Source: Dawidia cretensis (GTDB taxonomy: Bacteria > Bacteroidota > Bacteroidia > Cytophagales > Cyclobacteriaceae). Taken from it: a DNA stretch of 64,000 nucleotides. The stretch spans positions 62,001 to 126,000 of the forward strand of contig NZ_JAHESE010000019.1 in NCBI RefSeq assembly GCF_018598175.1, in the 5' to 3' direction. The position numbers and the translations under genes are program-made. Below the pieces are notes generated by a model. It was not told the DNA's origin. It ran no database searches and saw only the letters and a program-made list of their open reading frames with translations. Shown one piece after another: positions 34,417-42,051 of the stretch (its first letter is position 1; each line of letters begins with the position of its first letter).

Positions 34417-34954
34417 AGCAAGACGGGTTTTCAAGTGTGGCGGGTTCCCAACCGGTAACATATCCTTTTAACGGGTCGACACAATCAAAGTAGTAGCCCT
34501 TTGGTGGTGGCGGCATATTGGACGTCATGATACGGCCGGGGTCAAGCTCCTTTCCCAACGGCGTGGACCCGATTTTTACAAGCGTATTAAAGTCATCGAT
34601 GCTGAGGGCAACCAGGTGATTGAGATGATCTACATAGAGCACGTTGTCCCGAATAGCCAGCTCGCGGTTGCCCAGAATGTGAATGAATCCGATAGGCACC
34701 GGCGACGCGGGGTTTTTGTTGTCGAAAAGGTGAATGCCGCGGTTATATTCATTAATTAACAGGTAAGCACCGTAGCGGTAAATTTTTCCGGGGTAACGCA
34801 CGGGCTGTGCATCCTGTAGTGCGATTCCAGTAATGTCCAGGGGGTTGTAGACCGGCCGGTAGCCTTGTACGATCTCTGGGCCGTCGTCGTATGTACAGGC
34901 ATTCAGTGCCACAAGCAGCGCGAAGAACCCGCATAATGACAGGAAGTTTCTCAT
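34403..34954 (-). CDS. Small LVIVD-like lipoprotein
   Basis: This is 183 residues from the ATG at 34954 (MRNFLSLCGFFALLVALNAC, lipid Cys about 20). A longer start at 34981 is less likely. Segments such as YLLINEYNRGIHLFDNKNP and HLVALSIDDFN match LVIVD-type blades, but only three or so repeats are present, too few for a closed propeller. It may form a propeller together with the next gene product, which continues the same repeat. It is the first gene of a three-gene operon that ends with an outer membrane barrel. Confidence 0.78.
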   Translation of the reverse strand: MRNFLSLCGFFALLVALNACTYDDGPEIVQGYRPVYNPLDITGIALQDAQPVRYPGKIYRYGAYLLINEYNRGIHLFDNKNPASPVPIGFIHILGNRELAIRDNVLYVDHLNHLVALSIDDFNTLVKIGSTPLGKELDPGRIMTSNMPPPPKGYYFDCVDPLKGYVTGWEPATLENPSCYAPK

Positions 34955-35077
34955 AGGTAGGAGTTTCAACAGGTCAGACACGGCCGGTTGGCAAAAGGTT
35001 GGAATGAGTCTACGGAAGTCTGATGGAAATCAGCCGCCATCCTGACGGACTTCATCTGCGACATTGCTGCGCCAGGC

Positions 35078-35085
35078 TATTTTTG
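35078..35085 (+). promoter_or_regulatory. -7 box of the universal stress protein gene
   Basis: TATTTTTG matches TAnnTTTG and ends 26 bp before the ATG at 35112. No convincing -33 element is seen. Confidence 0.45.
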
Positions 35086-35111
35086 AAGTACGATTTGAAA
35101 CCACAATTGCC

Positions 35112-35951
35112 ATGAAACGAATCATTGTACCCTGCGATTTTTCCGGACCCGCCGTACACGCGTTCCGGTTTGCCGTCGACGTAGCCGCTCAGGCAGCCGG
35201 TGAAATACACCTGCTGCATGTTATCGAAGTACCGATATTGCAAGATCCGGCAGTCTTGTCGTTTGAAGATGGCCTCTTTAAAGAGCTGCGCGCGCAGGCC
35301 GCGCTGGAAATGCGCACGCTCACGGTGGATGTGCCAGATAGCGTAAGCGTTATCCATGCGATCCGCTTCGGATCTATGCACAAGATCATACCCATCTATG
35401 TGTCCGCTGTCGACGGCGACCTGGTCATCATGGGCACCCACGGCGCCAGCGGCCTGCGCGAGTTCTTCGTAGGCTCCAATGCCGGGAAGGTCGTGCGCAC
35501 ATCGGCCGTACCGGTCATCACCGTCAAGGATAACTATAGCGGCCCCGTGAAACGCATTGTGTTTCCTTGTACACTCGAAAACGAATTCCAGGAAGAGCTG
35601 GCCCACAAGGTCAAAGCTCTGCAACAGTTCTTCCAAACCCGTCTGCATATTGTCTGGGTCAATTCGCCTCTATACCCTGAGCGCGACGTCAACGTTCGGG
35701 AGCGTCTCGAAGCCTTCGCCGAGCGTTTGGGCTTTGAAAACTATACGGTCAATATATACCATGACATGGACACTGAAGCAGGTATCTTAAACTTTGCCCA
35801 TCAGGTCGAAGCCGACATGATTGCCCTGGGCACTCACGGCCGCCGCGGTATGGCGCACTTCCTGCACGGCAGCGTGGCCGAAGACATCGTCGACCACTCC
35901 AGGTCGATGATCTGGACGTCAGTGATGCCGTCTGCTGTTAGTGAGTATTAA
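35112..35951 (+). CDS. Tandem universal stress protein (UspA family)
   Basis: This is 279 residues from ATG 35112 (MKRIIVPCDFSGPA). It holds two UspA domains of about 140 residues. Each ends with the ATP-binding signature G-x2-G-x9-G-(S/N): GTHGASGLREFFVGS in the first and GTHGRRGMAHFLHGS in the second. Cytoplasmic tandem Usp proteins of this kind are common in Bacteroidota and respond to starvation or redox and envelope stress. It stands alone, divergent from the LVIVD operon. Confidence 0.9.
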   Translation: MKRIIVPCDFSGPAVHAFRFAVDVAAQAAGEIHLLHVIEVPILQDPAVLSFEDGLFKELRAQAALEMRTLTVDVPDSVSVIHAIRFGSMHKIIPIYVSAVDGDLVIMGTHGASGLREFFVGSNAGKVVRTSAVPVITVKDNYSGPVKRIVFPCTLENEFQEELAHKVKALQQFFQTRLHIVWVNSPLYPERDVNVRERLEAFAERLGFENYTVNIYHDMDTEAGILNFAHQVEADMIALGTHGRRGMAHFLHGSVAEDIVDHSRSMIWTSVMPSAVSEY

Positions 35952-36175
35952 TGATATCCTTATAGTAGTGATTTTGGTTTAGTGTGTTAATGACGTTTCA
36001 TGAGGCAAAACGTAGTATGAGCGGCAAACATTTTTATATAGTGTGATCTTTTGCCGAATGATAATAAACCTCTAACTTGAATGGAGAGGCTCCTGACGCC
36101 TGGCATTTGAATGACGAGTTGGAGGGGAGCGTTGTTTATTCCTTTGTCTGCATACTAACTAACCTACTATATTTT

Positions 36176-37264
36176 ATGGATTTTAAGGACCAGATTAAGC
36201 AGTTGGGTGATCGGGTGGCTAAGATGCTGCCCCAAATCCAGACGGAAGAGGCAACTAAGACTTCGTTGACGTTACCCTTTATTCAGATTTTAGGATACGA
36301 TATCTTTAATCCTGCTGAAGTTAACCCGGAATTTATTGCGGATCTAGGAATCAAAAAGGGTGAGAAAGTGGACTATGCCATCATGAAAGGGGGAGATCCC
36401 ATTTTGCTGATTGAATGTAAACACCATAAGGAGAAATTAGATCCTCATAACTCTCAGCTATTTCGATACTATCATACGACAAAGGCTAAATTTAGTCTAT
36501 TGACAAACGGTGTGCATTATCGATTCTATACGGACCTGGTGGAGTCCAATAAAATGGATGAGAAGCCGTTTTTTGAATTCAATCTGACGGAGATAAAGGA
36601 TGTTGAGGTTGACGAGCTCAAAAAATTCCATAAGTCGTATTTCGATGTGGATAATATTTTTACGACGGCAAGCGAGCTCAAATATTCTAGTGAGATAAAA
36701 GCTGTTCTTTCTCAAGAATTTAAAGAACCATCGGATGGTTTTGTTAAATTTTTTATTGGGAGTGTCTACGACGGCCGGGCGACAGAAAAAGTAGTTTTGC
36801 AATTTAAGGAGATCGTGCGGAAATCGGTTACTCAGCTTATTAGCGATATGATTAGTGATCGATTGAAATCGGCTCTTTCAAAAGAGGCCGAAGTGGAGAA
36901 TCAACGCGTACAGGAGGAAGCAGCGTTGAAAGTGGAGGAAGAAGCCAAAAGTATTGAGACAACAGAAGATGAGAAAGAGGGCTTTATGATTGTCAAATCG
37001 ATCCTACGCAAACGCATTGATTCGAAACGCGTTGTGGGAAGGGATACGAAGTCGTATTATGGTGTGTTGCTTGACGATAATAACCGTAAGCCATTATGCC
37101 GTCTGCAATTTAATGGAGCGAAGAAATACTTAGTTCTTTTTGATGAGGCTAAAAATGAATCAAAACATGAATTAGTTACATTAGACCAGCTATTCGATTA
37201 CAGTGAATTGCTTTTGAGAAGTGTTGATTTTTATGAGAAAGAGCCTGTAAAGGCAGAAGCTTAA
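36176..37264 (+). CDS. Orphan HsdR-N-type nuclease domain protein
   Basis: This is 362 residues from ATG 36176 (MDFKDQIKQLGDRVAKML). The N-terminal domain (about 1-170) is the type I restriction HsdR-N nuclease fold of the PD-(D/E)xK class, with E25, D66 (GEKVDYAI) and E80-C-K82 (LLIECKHHKE) in the expected order. A charged coiled coil (about 240-290) leads to a C-terminal domain with KSYYGVLLDDNNRKPLCRL. There is no helicase, methylase or specificity subunit nearby. The gene is clearly AT-rich compared with its flanks, suggesting transfer. Such solitary proteins may act in DNA defence or turnover, but the role is not established. Confidence 0.82.
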   Translation: MDFKDQIKQLGDRVAKMLPQIQTEEATKTSLTLPFIQILGYDIFNPAEVNPEFIADLGIKKGEKVDYAIMKGGDPILLIECKHHKEKLDPHNSQLFRYYHTTKAKFSLLTNGVHYRFYTDLVESNKMDEKPFFEFNLTEIKDVEVDELKKFHKSYFDVDNIFTTASELKYSSEIKAVLSQEFKEPSDGFVKFFIGSVYDGRATEKVVLQFKEIVRKSVTQLISDMISDRLKSALSKEAEVENQRVQEEAALKVEEEAKSIETTEDEKEGFMIVKSILRKRIDSKRVVGRDTKSYYGVLLDDNNRKPLCRLQFNGAKKYLVLFDEAKNESKHELVTLDQLFDYSELLLRSVDFYEKEPVKAEA

Positions 37265-37289
37265 TCATTCTCTTTTAATAAAACATATG

Positions 37290-37320
37290 AACGCCGGTCT
37301 GTTATAGGCCCGGCGTTTTT
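37290..37320 (+). terminator. Terminator between convergent genes
   Basis: AACGCCGG (37290-37297) pairs with CCGGCGTT (37310-37317), followed by TTT. It ends the nuclease gene and touches the stop of the convergent DUF4261 gene. Confidence 0.8.
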
Positions 37321-38116
37321 AGTCTCTAATCTTTTCAAACCGCCACATTCCAAACGGATTTTCAAACAAGTCATGGCCGGCGTTGGGTTGGTCGCTTTCT
37401 TCGTGGATGCGGTATATAGGCGCGTCGCGGTAGGGTGAGAAGGTTTGGCCGGCGTGGATGGTGGGTTTGTCGACAATCTGGTAATAGCCAAAGGAGCTTA
37501 AGGTGTCCATGATGGCGGCGCGGTCCTGGCCGTCGACAAAAAGCGCATCTTTGAGTCCGAGGTTGTGCATGCCGCAGGAGTAGAGTATACCGCGCTCGGA
37601 ATCCAGCAGCACGTCGAGAACAAACATTTTGTAGAGGCTGGCTTCGTCGAAGTCTTTTTCCAGCATGTCGAGCCATTGCGCTTTGGTAAAGGCCTTGCCG
37701 GCCGACTCGACTTTAAGACCAATTCCGCCGGCTTTTAGCAACGCGGCACCGGCCCGGGCAATCTGCTCGGCGGCCTGGAGACTACCCGTTTCACCCACCA
37801 CGTAGAGCACGGTTTTGTGGGCTTCGATGGCGTCGAGGAACCCTTTTTCATCACGTACACCGGTAGTGCTACCGGCTACTTCAAACGACTGTCGCATGCG
37901 CGTGTCGGGGTCACATATTTCCAGCTCGTAGCCTATGCTACGCTTCATGTCAAACAGCAGCATGCCGGCAAAGATGTATTCGTTCAGGTTGTTTTCGGCA
38001 ATGGCGTGGAGTACCTCTTGATGGTTCTGCCAGGGGCCGGGTACACACAGTACCGTTTTAACGGTGGGCGTAACGGGTGTCGCTGGAGTTTGTTTCCGTT
38101 TGAAGAAATTCAGCAT
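37319..38116 (-). CDS. DUF4261-like protein
   Basis: This is 265 residues from the ATG at 38116 (MLNFFKRKQTPATP). Upstream in-frame codons up to 38197 look like non-coding extension. After a basic start and a Thr/Pro linker comes a soluble alpha/beta domain (VKTVLCVPGPWQNHQEVL, then GLKVESAGKAFTKAQW) that I associate with DUF4261, a family of unknown function in Bacteroidota and others. No catalytic residues are known for it. It has no signal peptide or transmembrane segment. Confidence 0.72.
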   Translation of the reverse strand: MLNFFKRKQTPATPVTPTVKTVLCVPGPWQNHQEVLHAIAENNLNEYIFAGMLLFDMKRSIGYELEICDPDTRMRQSFEVAGSTTGVRDEKGFLDAIEAHKTVLYVVGETGSLQAAEQIARAGAALLKAGGIGLKVESAGKAFTKAQWLDMLEKDFDEASLYKMFVLDVLLDSERGILYSCGMHNLGLKDALFVDGQDRAAIMDTLSSFGYYQIVDKPTIHAGQTFSPYRDAPIYRIHEESDQPNAGHDLFENPFGMWRFEKIRD

Positions 38117-38298
38117 GGTAATGGGGTAAGGGGTGTCACGGACCAAGGTAGCAGTTTGCGTACAACGGCACAACGTGCCTCTGCCCAACGGCGGCAAAAT
38201 GCCCCAATCCTATGGGCAGGACGGCCGGGTGCAATTTTTTTTGCATAGATGTGCCGGGTGGCGGCGGCTGCTGACATACAGCTGTCAACCGGGTAGCC

Positions 38299-38306
38299 TA
38301 CTTTTG
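38299..38306 (+). promoter_or_regulatory. -7 box of the monooxygenase gene
   Basis: TACTTTTG matches TAnnTTTG and ends 21 bp before the ATG at 38328. Confidence 0.45.
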
Positions 38307-38327
38307 GTCCATCAAACACCCAGGGCC

Positions 38328-38756
38328 ATGAAACTCGCTATCTTTCTGATCACCATGTGCGCATCGTCAGTAGTGTGCACGGGGCTATTTTTTAAAACAC
38401 AGACCAAGAACCAAAAGAATACGACTATGGAGAAGACCACCATTCCTGCTACTAAATATGGCTTGACCGGTAAATTTCGCGCCAAGGCCGGGCAGGCCGA
38501 TAAGCTCACAGCTATCTTGCTGGAGGCCTCCCGCCAGGTGTCGGCCGTGAAGGGCATACGTGTATACGCCATCGGCCGCGACCCGAAAGACGAAAATGTT
38601 ATTCATGTCATGGAGATCTGGGACAGCAAAGAAGATCACGACCAGTCGCTCGCGCTGCCCGAGACCCGCGCGCTGATCGGCCAGGCCATGCCGTTGATCG
38701 ATGGCAAGCCCGAAGGCGTAGCACTGGAGATGGTCGGCGGACTGGGCGTTGATTGA
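38328..38756 (+). CDS. Putative quinol monooxygenase (ABM domain), membrane-anchored or exported
   Basis: This is 142 residues from ATG 38328. The N-terminus MKLAIFLITMCASSVVCTGL is a hydrophobic signal or anchor, with a Cys at about 17. The next 95 residues are an antibiotic-biosynthesis-monooxygenase ferredoxin-like domain (KYGLTGKFRAKAGQADKL, HVMEIWDSKEDHDQSL). Most ABM proteins are cytoplasmic, so the signal sequence is unusual. If translation started at the internal ATG (MEKTTIPATKYG) it would be cytoplasmic, but the -7 box position favours 38328. Family members oxidise quinols or act as heme-degrading or stress proteins. Confidence 0.8.
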   Translation: MKLAIFLITMCASSVVCTGLFFKTQTKNQKNTTMEKTTIPATKYGLTGKFRAKAGQADKLTAILLEASRQVSAVKGIRVYAIGRDPKDENVIHVMEIWDSKEDHDQSLALPETRALIGQAMPLIDGKPEGVALEMVGGLGVD

Positions 38757-38774
38757 TTCCTTTGGGGATTTAAC

Positions 38775-38801
38775 TTTGGGGAAATAGATTATTTCCCCAA
38801 A
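38775..38801. terminator. Large inverted repeat after the monooxygenase gene
   Basis: TTTGGGGAAATA (38775-38786) and TATTTCCCCAAA (38790-38801) form a perfect 12-bp stem with a 3-nt loop, followed by AT-rich sequence. It probably acts as a terminator, though it also overlaps TAACTTTG (38771-38778), a perfect -7 match. Confidence 0.5.
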
Positions 38802-38803
38802 AT

Positions 38804-38811
38804 TATATTTG
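38804..38811 (+). promoter_or_regulatory. -7 box upstream of the AT-rich membrane protein gene
   Basis: TATATTTG matches TAnnTTTG immediately after the inverted repeat at 38775-38801. The predicted leader to the ATG at 38932 is about 115 nt. Confidence 0.4.
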
Positions 38812-38931
38812 TGCCATCGTTGGCAGGGTGTGATAAAATATATACTTTCAGGCAATGATTTGACTATATCCTTCATCGTAAGTGTAAGGATACGTTTTAT
38901 GGCATTGTAACAGTTATCAGTTATAGTATAT

Positions 38932-39918
38932 ATGAAAGTAGAAAATGCCGGGAGATGGCTATTCTCCAATTTACCCTGGATTTTTATGTTGCTGGGTTTT
39001 GTATTCATGCTGGTTGGGCATATGTTATCCGGGCATGGATTTGCAAATGAGGCAGGAACGTTGTTGCCGCAGACTGTTGCACGGTTACCGTCGGCTTTCA
39101 ATAGCATCGGAACAACGATTTTAGGTGGTGGTATTTTTACCGCGGTGCTGAAGTCGTTTCAGTTTACCGGAATTTTCCGGGAGGAGTTGGCGAAAGTGAT
39201 GTTTAGTCGCGAGTACCTTGAAACGCAGAACAAGTCCCATATCGAAGGGATTTGGACGCGTGTATCGCAAGTTATGTTTACGCATAAATTCCCATCGATC
39301 AGTCAATTGATCGAATCGTCCATCTTAAAGACGTATTTTCCTGTTGATCATAATTATAGTTACGAAGGTATCGTGCACCGGTATTCCAATTTTGATATTG
39401 AAGAAGTGGGCGATAAAGTCTACGTTGCATACGAGCATGAAATGACCGGAAGAATTGTGCCTTTGGAAAAGAAGGGGGAATTTTTGTGGACGGTGTATTA
39501 TGCGGCACAGGAAGATGAATATTCTTATCGGAAAGTGATAGCATTAACAATTTGCCGAGGGGATATTTTAGTCAAGGACTTGCAGCATGAAATGCAACAA
39601 TCCATCCACGCCAATAAGTTTATGACTCGGCTAACCTGTCAATATGGGGAGAAGTATGAATTTAGAAAGGTAGAAAAACGCAGGTTTCGGTTGGACTTGC
39701 CGACGAATGAGCAATTGATAGTGCAGACTTCAAAGGTTACGGATCGTATGAAAGTGATCGTGAATTTTAATTCGAAACTTTTGAATGTATATTTCGTACA
39801 TAAGACCATAGATACTTTTGAAGATTTGGAAACAAGCCCGGGAAGAATCTATAGAGACTATCCAGGGGTTCTTTTGCCGTCTCATGGATTTTGTTTAGTT
39901 TTAAATAAGAGAAATTAA
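38932..39918 (+). CDS. Two-helix membrane protein with large soluble domain, unknown
   Basis: This 328-residue protein has two transmembrane helices near the N-terminus (about 10-30, WIFMLLGFVFMLVG, and about 60-80, IGTTILGGGIFTAVLKSFQF), then about 245 soluble residues with mixed helices and strands. It has no signal cleavage site. By the positive-inside rule (KSFQF, then REELAKVMF) the large C-terminal part is cytoplasmic. The gene is markedly AT-rich and uses codons unlike the flanking QOR/AraC pair. I do not recognise a characterised family. A small membrane anchor with a cytoplasmic sensor-like domain is a layout seen among phage-defence effectors, but nothing here proves such a role. 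Confidence 0.75.
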   Translation: MKVENAGRWLFSNLPWIFMLLGFVFMLVGHMLSGHGFANEAGTLLPQTVARLPSAFNSIGTTILGGGIFTAVLKSFQFTGIFREELAKVMFSREYLETQNKSHIEGIWTRVSQVMFTHKFPSISQLIESSILKTYFPVDHNYSYEGIVHRYSNFDIEEVGDKVYVAYEHEMTGRIVPLEKKGEFLWTVYYAAQEDEYSYRKVIALTICRGDILVKDLQHEMQQSIHANKFMTRLTCQYGEKYEFRKVEKRRFRLDLPTNEQLIVQTSKVTDRMKVIVNFNSKLLNVYFVHKTIDTFEDLETSPGRIYRDYPGVLLPSHGFCLVLNKRN

Positions 39919-40000
39919 AAGATAGCCACAGTATGAAAATTATCGAAATAGTATAATCCACCGAATTGCCTCGTACAGAGGCGCGAAATATGCTCTCAGT

Positions 40001-40033
40001 AAAAAAGCACGATTTTTTAAGCCGTGCTTTTTT
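40001..40033. terminator. Bidirectional terminator
   Basis: AAAAAAGCACG (40001-40011) pairs with CGTGCTTTTTT (40023-40033), giving T-tracts on both strands between convergent genes. Confidence 0.88.
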
Positions 40034-40064
40034 GTTGATATAGAAAATTCGATAATGGTATAAA

Positions 40065-41006
40065 TTATACTTGTATAACGATCTTGCCTACCGTGCGGCC
40101 TGTTTCTACTTGGAGGTGCGCGGCACCTATTTCGCTGAATGGGAAAACTTGTGATACGTGCGCTTTGAGGGTACCGTTGGCGAGCAGGGCGGCAATAGCC
40201 TCCAGGTCAACGCCGTTGGATTGTACCAGCATGAAGCTGCCATCGACACCTTTGTCTTTTGCTTTCTGTACCACGGCTTCGCTCAGACCCGAGGGAATGC
40301 TGATGATGGCGCCACCCCGGTTGGCGATCGTCAACGAGCGGTCGATGTTGTCGCCGCCGACGGTGTCGAGTACAAAATCTACCGGCCCGGCTACCTGCTC
40401 AAAAGGCTGTGCGCGGTAGTCGATGTGTTCGTTTGCGCCGAGTCCCAGGACGAAGTCTTTGTTTGCGGCCGACGACGTGCCGATCACATAGGCGCCCCGG
40501 TGCTTGGCCAGCTGTACGGCGAAGTGACCAACACCACCAGCGGCGGCGTGAATGAGCACACGTTTACCCGGGCCTACCTGCGGATGGTTGGCCATGGCCT
40601 GCCAGACTGTGAGCGGCGCGAGCGTAGCGGCCGCGGCTTCTTCAAACGATATATTGGCGGGTTTATGCGCGAGGTGATTTGCGGGAGCAGCAACGTATTC
40701 GGCGTACGCCTGACCGTGACCGGGGAAGTTGACCATGCCAAAAACGACATCGCCTGGGCGGAAGGTGATAACGCCGGCGCCTACGGCGGCGACAATGCCG
40801 GCAATGTCCCAACCTATGACGATGGGCGTAAGCTCTTTTAGACGACCGTACACCCCCTTGCCGGCGCGAGTCTTGACGTCTACGGGGTTGAGGCTGATAG
40901 CTTTTACTTGTACCAAAACGTCGTTTTCACCCACCGCGGGCTGGGGAAGCTCGGTATATTGCAGCTGTTCAATGCCGCCGGGAGCCTGTAAGATGATTGC
41001 TTTCAT
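40065..41006 (-). CDS. NADP-dependent quinone-oxidoreductase-like MDR enzyme
   Basis: This 313-residue medium-chain dehydrogenase/reductase lacks zinc ligands and belongs to the quinone oxidoreductase/enoyl reductase branch. The N-terminal GroES-like half contains LNPVDVKTRAGKG and IGWDIAGIV. The Rossmann half contains the NADP motif AAAGGVGHFAVQLAK. It ends VGKIVIQV, as the family does. The product probably reduces quinones or activated double bonds in the cytoplasm. It is divergent from an AraC-family regulator with an 88-bp shared promoter region, a common arrangement for such reductases. Confidence 0.92.
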   Translation of the reverse strand: MKAIILQAPGGIEQLQYTELPQPAVGENDVLVQVKAISLNPVDVKTRAGKGVYGRLKELTPIVIGWDIAGIVAAVGAGVITFRPGDVVFGMVNFPGHGQAYAEYVAAPANHLAHKPANISFEEAAAATLAPLTVWQAMANHPQVGPGKRVLIHAAAGGVGHFAVQLAKHRGAYVIGTSSAANKDFVLGLGANEHIDYRAQPFEQVAGPVDFVLDTVGGDNIDRSLTIANRGGAIISIPSGLSEAVVQKAKDKGVDGSFMLVQSNGVDLEAIAALLANGTLKAHVSQVFPFSEIGAAHLQVETGRTVGKIVIQV

Positions 41007-41029
41007 GTCTTTTGTGATGTTTAATAATG

Positions 41030-41037
41030 CAAATTTA
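41030..41037 (-). promoter_or_regulatory. -7 box of the oxidoreductase gene
   Basis: On the minus strand TAAATTTG is a perfect -7 match, giving a leader of about 17 nt. The -33 position has no TTTG and lies inside the TACCGG/CCGGTA repeat, which fits an activator-dependent promoter. Confidence 0.5.
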
Positions 41038-41063
41038 TACCGGGTTTTATGGGTATTCCGGTA
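41038..41063. promoter_or_regulatory. Candidate operator in the QOR/AraC divergent region
   Basis: TACCGG (41038-41043) and CCGGTA (41058-41063) form an inverted repeat with a 14-bp spacer. A second repeat, ACTACC/GGTAGT, spans 41069-41086 and overlaps the araC -7 box. Both are candidates for binding by the adjacent regulator. Confidence 0.4.
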
Positions 41064-41082
41064 CTATTACTACCTTTTTCGG

Positions 41083-41090
41083 TAGTTTTG
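41083..41090 (+). promoter_or_regulatory. -7 box directly before the AraC-family gene
   Basis: TAGTTTTG matches TAnnTTTG and ends 4 bp before the ATG at 41095, the same spacing as before helD. It predicts a leaderless transcript. Confidence 0.45.
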
Positions 41091-41094
41091 CGTC

Positions 41095-41952
41095 ATGAAG
41101 CACGAAACCTTGTACGAACCGTTTGAAGTGGCCTTTAGCAAGCTGGACGAAGGCCCCAGCGCCGGCCACCGTCATTTGTTTTTCGAGCTGGTATATATCA
41201 TGTCGGGCACGGGCAAGCAGTGTATTAATAAAAGCACCTTTAACTACCGGCCGGGCCACATGTTCCTGATCACACCGCAAGACTGTCATTCGTTTGACGT
41301 CGGGGCCACCACGGAGTTTTTTTTTCTCCGGTTCAACGATAATTATATACGCTCCAAGTCCTTCCACACCGACGACCTCCGGCGGCTGGAATATATTTTA
41401 CAGAATGCCAATCATCAACCCGGCTGTATCCTAAAGAACTTATCCGACAAACCGCTGGTGCGGAGTCTGGCCGAGGCCGTCATTGCGGAGTTTGTAAACC
41501 GCGACCTGTATAACCGCGAGCTCGTTGAGAAGCTGGTGAATACATTGATCGTCATTGTGGCTCGGAACATCGCCAAGTATTTGCCGGCCGCCGTGCACGA
41601 AGATACCGATGGACGCGCCCTGGATATGCTCCACTACGTACAGGCTAATTTATGCCAGCCGGAGAAGCTCAAGGCAGAACACCTGAGCAAACAGTTCGGG
41701 GTATCCGAATCGTACCTGGGACGTTATTTCAAAAATAAGACACAAGAGACGTTACAGCAATATATTTCCAACCTGCGCCTGCGGCACATCGAATCGCGCC
41801 TGCGCTTCAGCGACCTGCGTGTGCACGAGATCGCTGCCGAGCTGGGCTTTGCCGATGAGAGCCACCTCAACAAGTTCTTGCGAAAGGCAACGGGCAAAAG
41901 CGCTCTACAATTCCGAAAGGAAATGCAGCGCGTCGCGCAGCCGGTCGCTTAA
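41095..41952 (+). CDS. AraC-family transcriptional regulator
   Basis: This 285-residue protein has an N-terminal cupin-like sensor domain (about 1-160, with the HLFFELVYIMSGTGKQCIN strand pair and YRPGHMFLITPQDCHSF). The C-terminal AraC DNA-binding domain (about 180-282) has two helix-turn-helices: LSKQFGVSESYLGRYFK and IAAELGFADESHLNKFLRK. The cupin domain normally binds a small-molecule effector. It probably regulates the divergent quinone-oxidoreductase-like gene and itself. Confidence 0.93.
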   Translation: MKHETLYEPFEVAFSKLDEGPSAGHRHLFFELVYIMSGTGKQCINKSTFNYRPGHMFLITPQDCHSFDVGATTEFFFLRFNDNYIRSKSFHTDDLRRLEYILQNANHQPGCILKNLSDKPLVRSLAEAVIAEFVNRDLYNRELVEKLVNTLIVIVARNIAKYLPAAVHEDTDGRALDMLHYVQANLCQPEKLKAEHLSKQFGVSESYLGRYFKNKTQETLQQYISNLRLRHIESRLRFSDLRVHEIAAELGFADESHLNKFLRKATGKSALQFRKEMQRVAQPVA

Positions 41953-42051
41953 GGGTCGCGCGCGGCTGCCGTGCACGTTTGAATTTTTTTCACCTGCCCG
42001 TATGGAATTGTGTCCGGTCGTGCATCCTGAGGGGAACTAACCCTATTTCCT

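Noticed and set aside
36077-36175. N-terminal extension of the nuclease gene
   Set aside because: The extension starts with TTG and reads as an unrelated hydrophobic stretch. The HsdR-N domain begins at ATG 36176.
38133-38327. N-terminal extension of the monooxygenase gene
   Set aside because: Arg/Cys-rich non-coding-looking sequence that runs through the -7 box at 38299; the signal peptide begins at ATG 38328.
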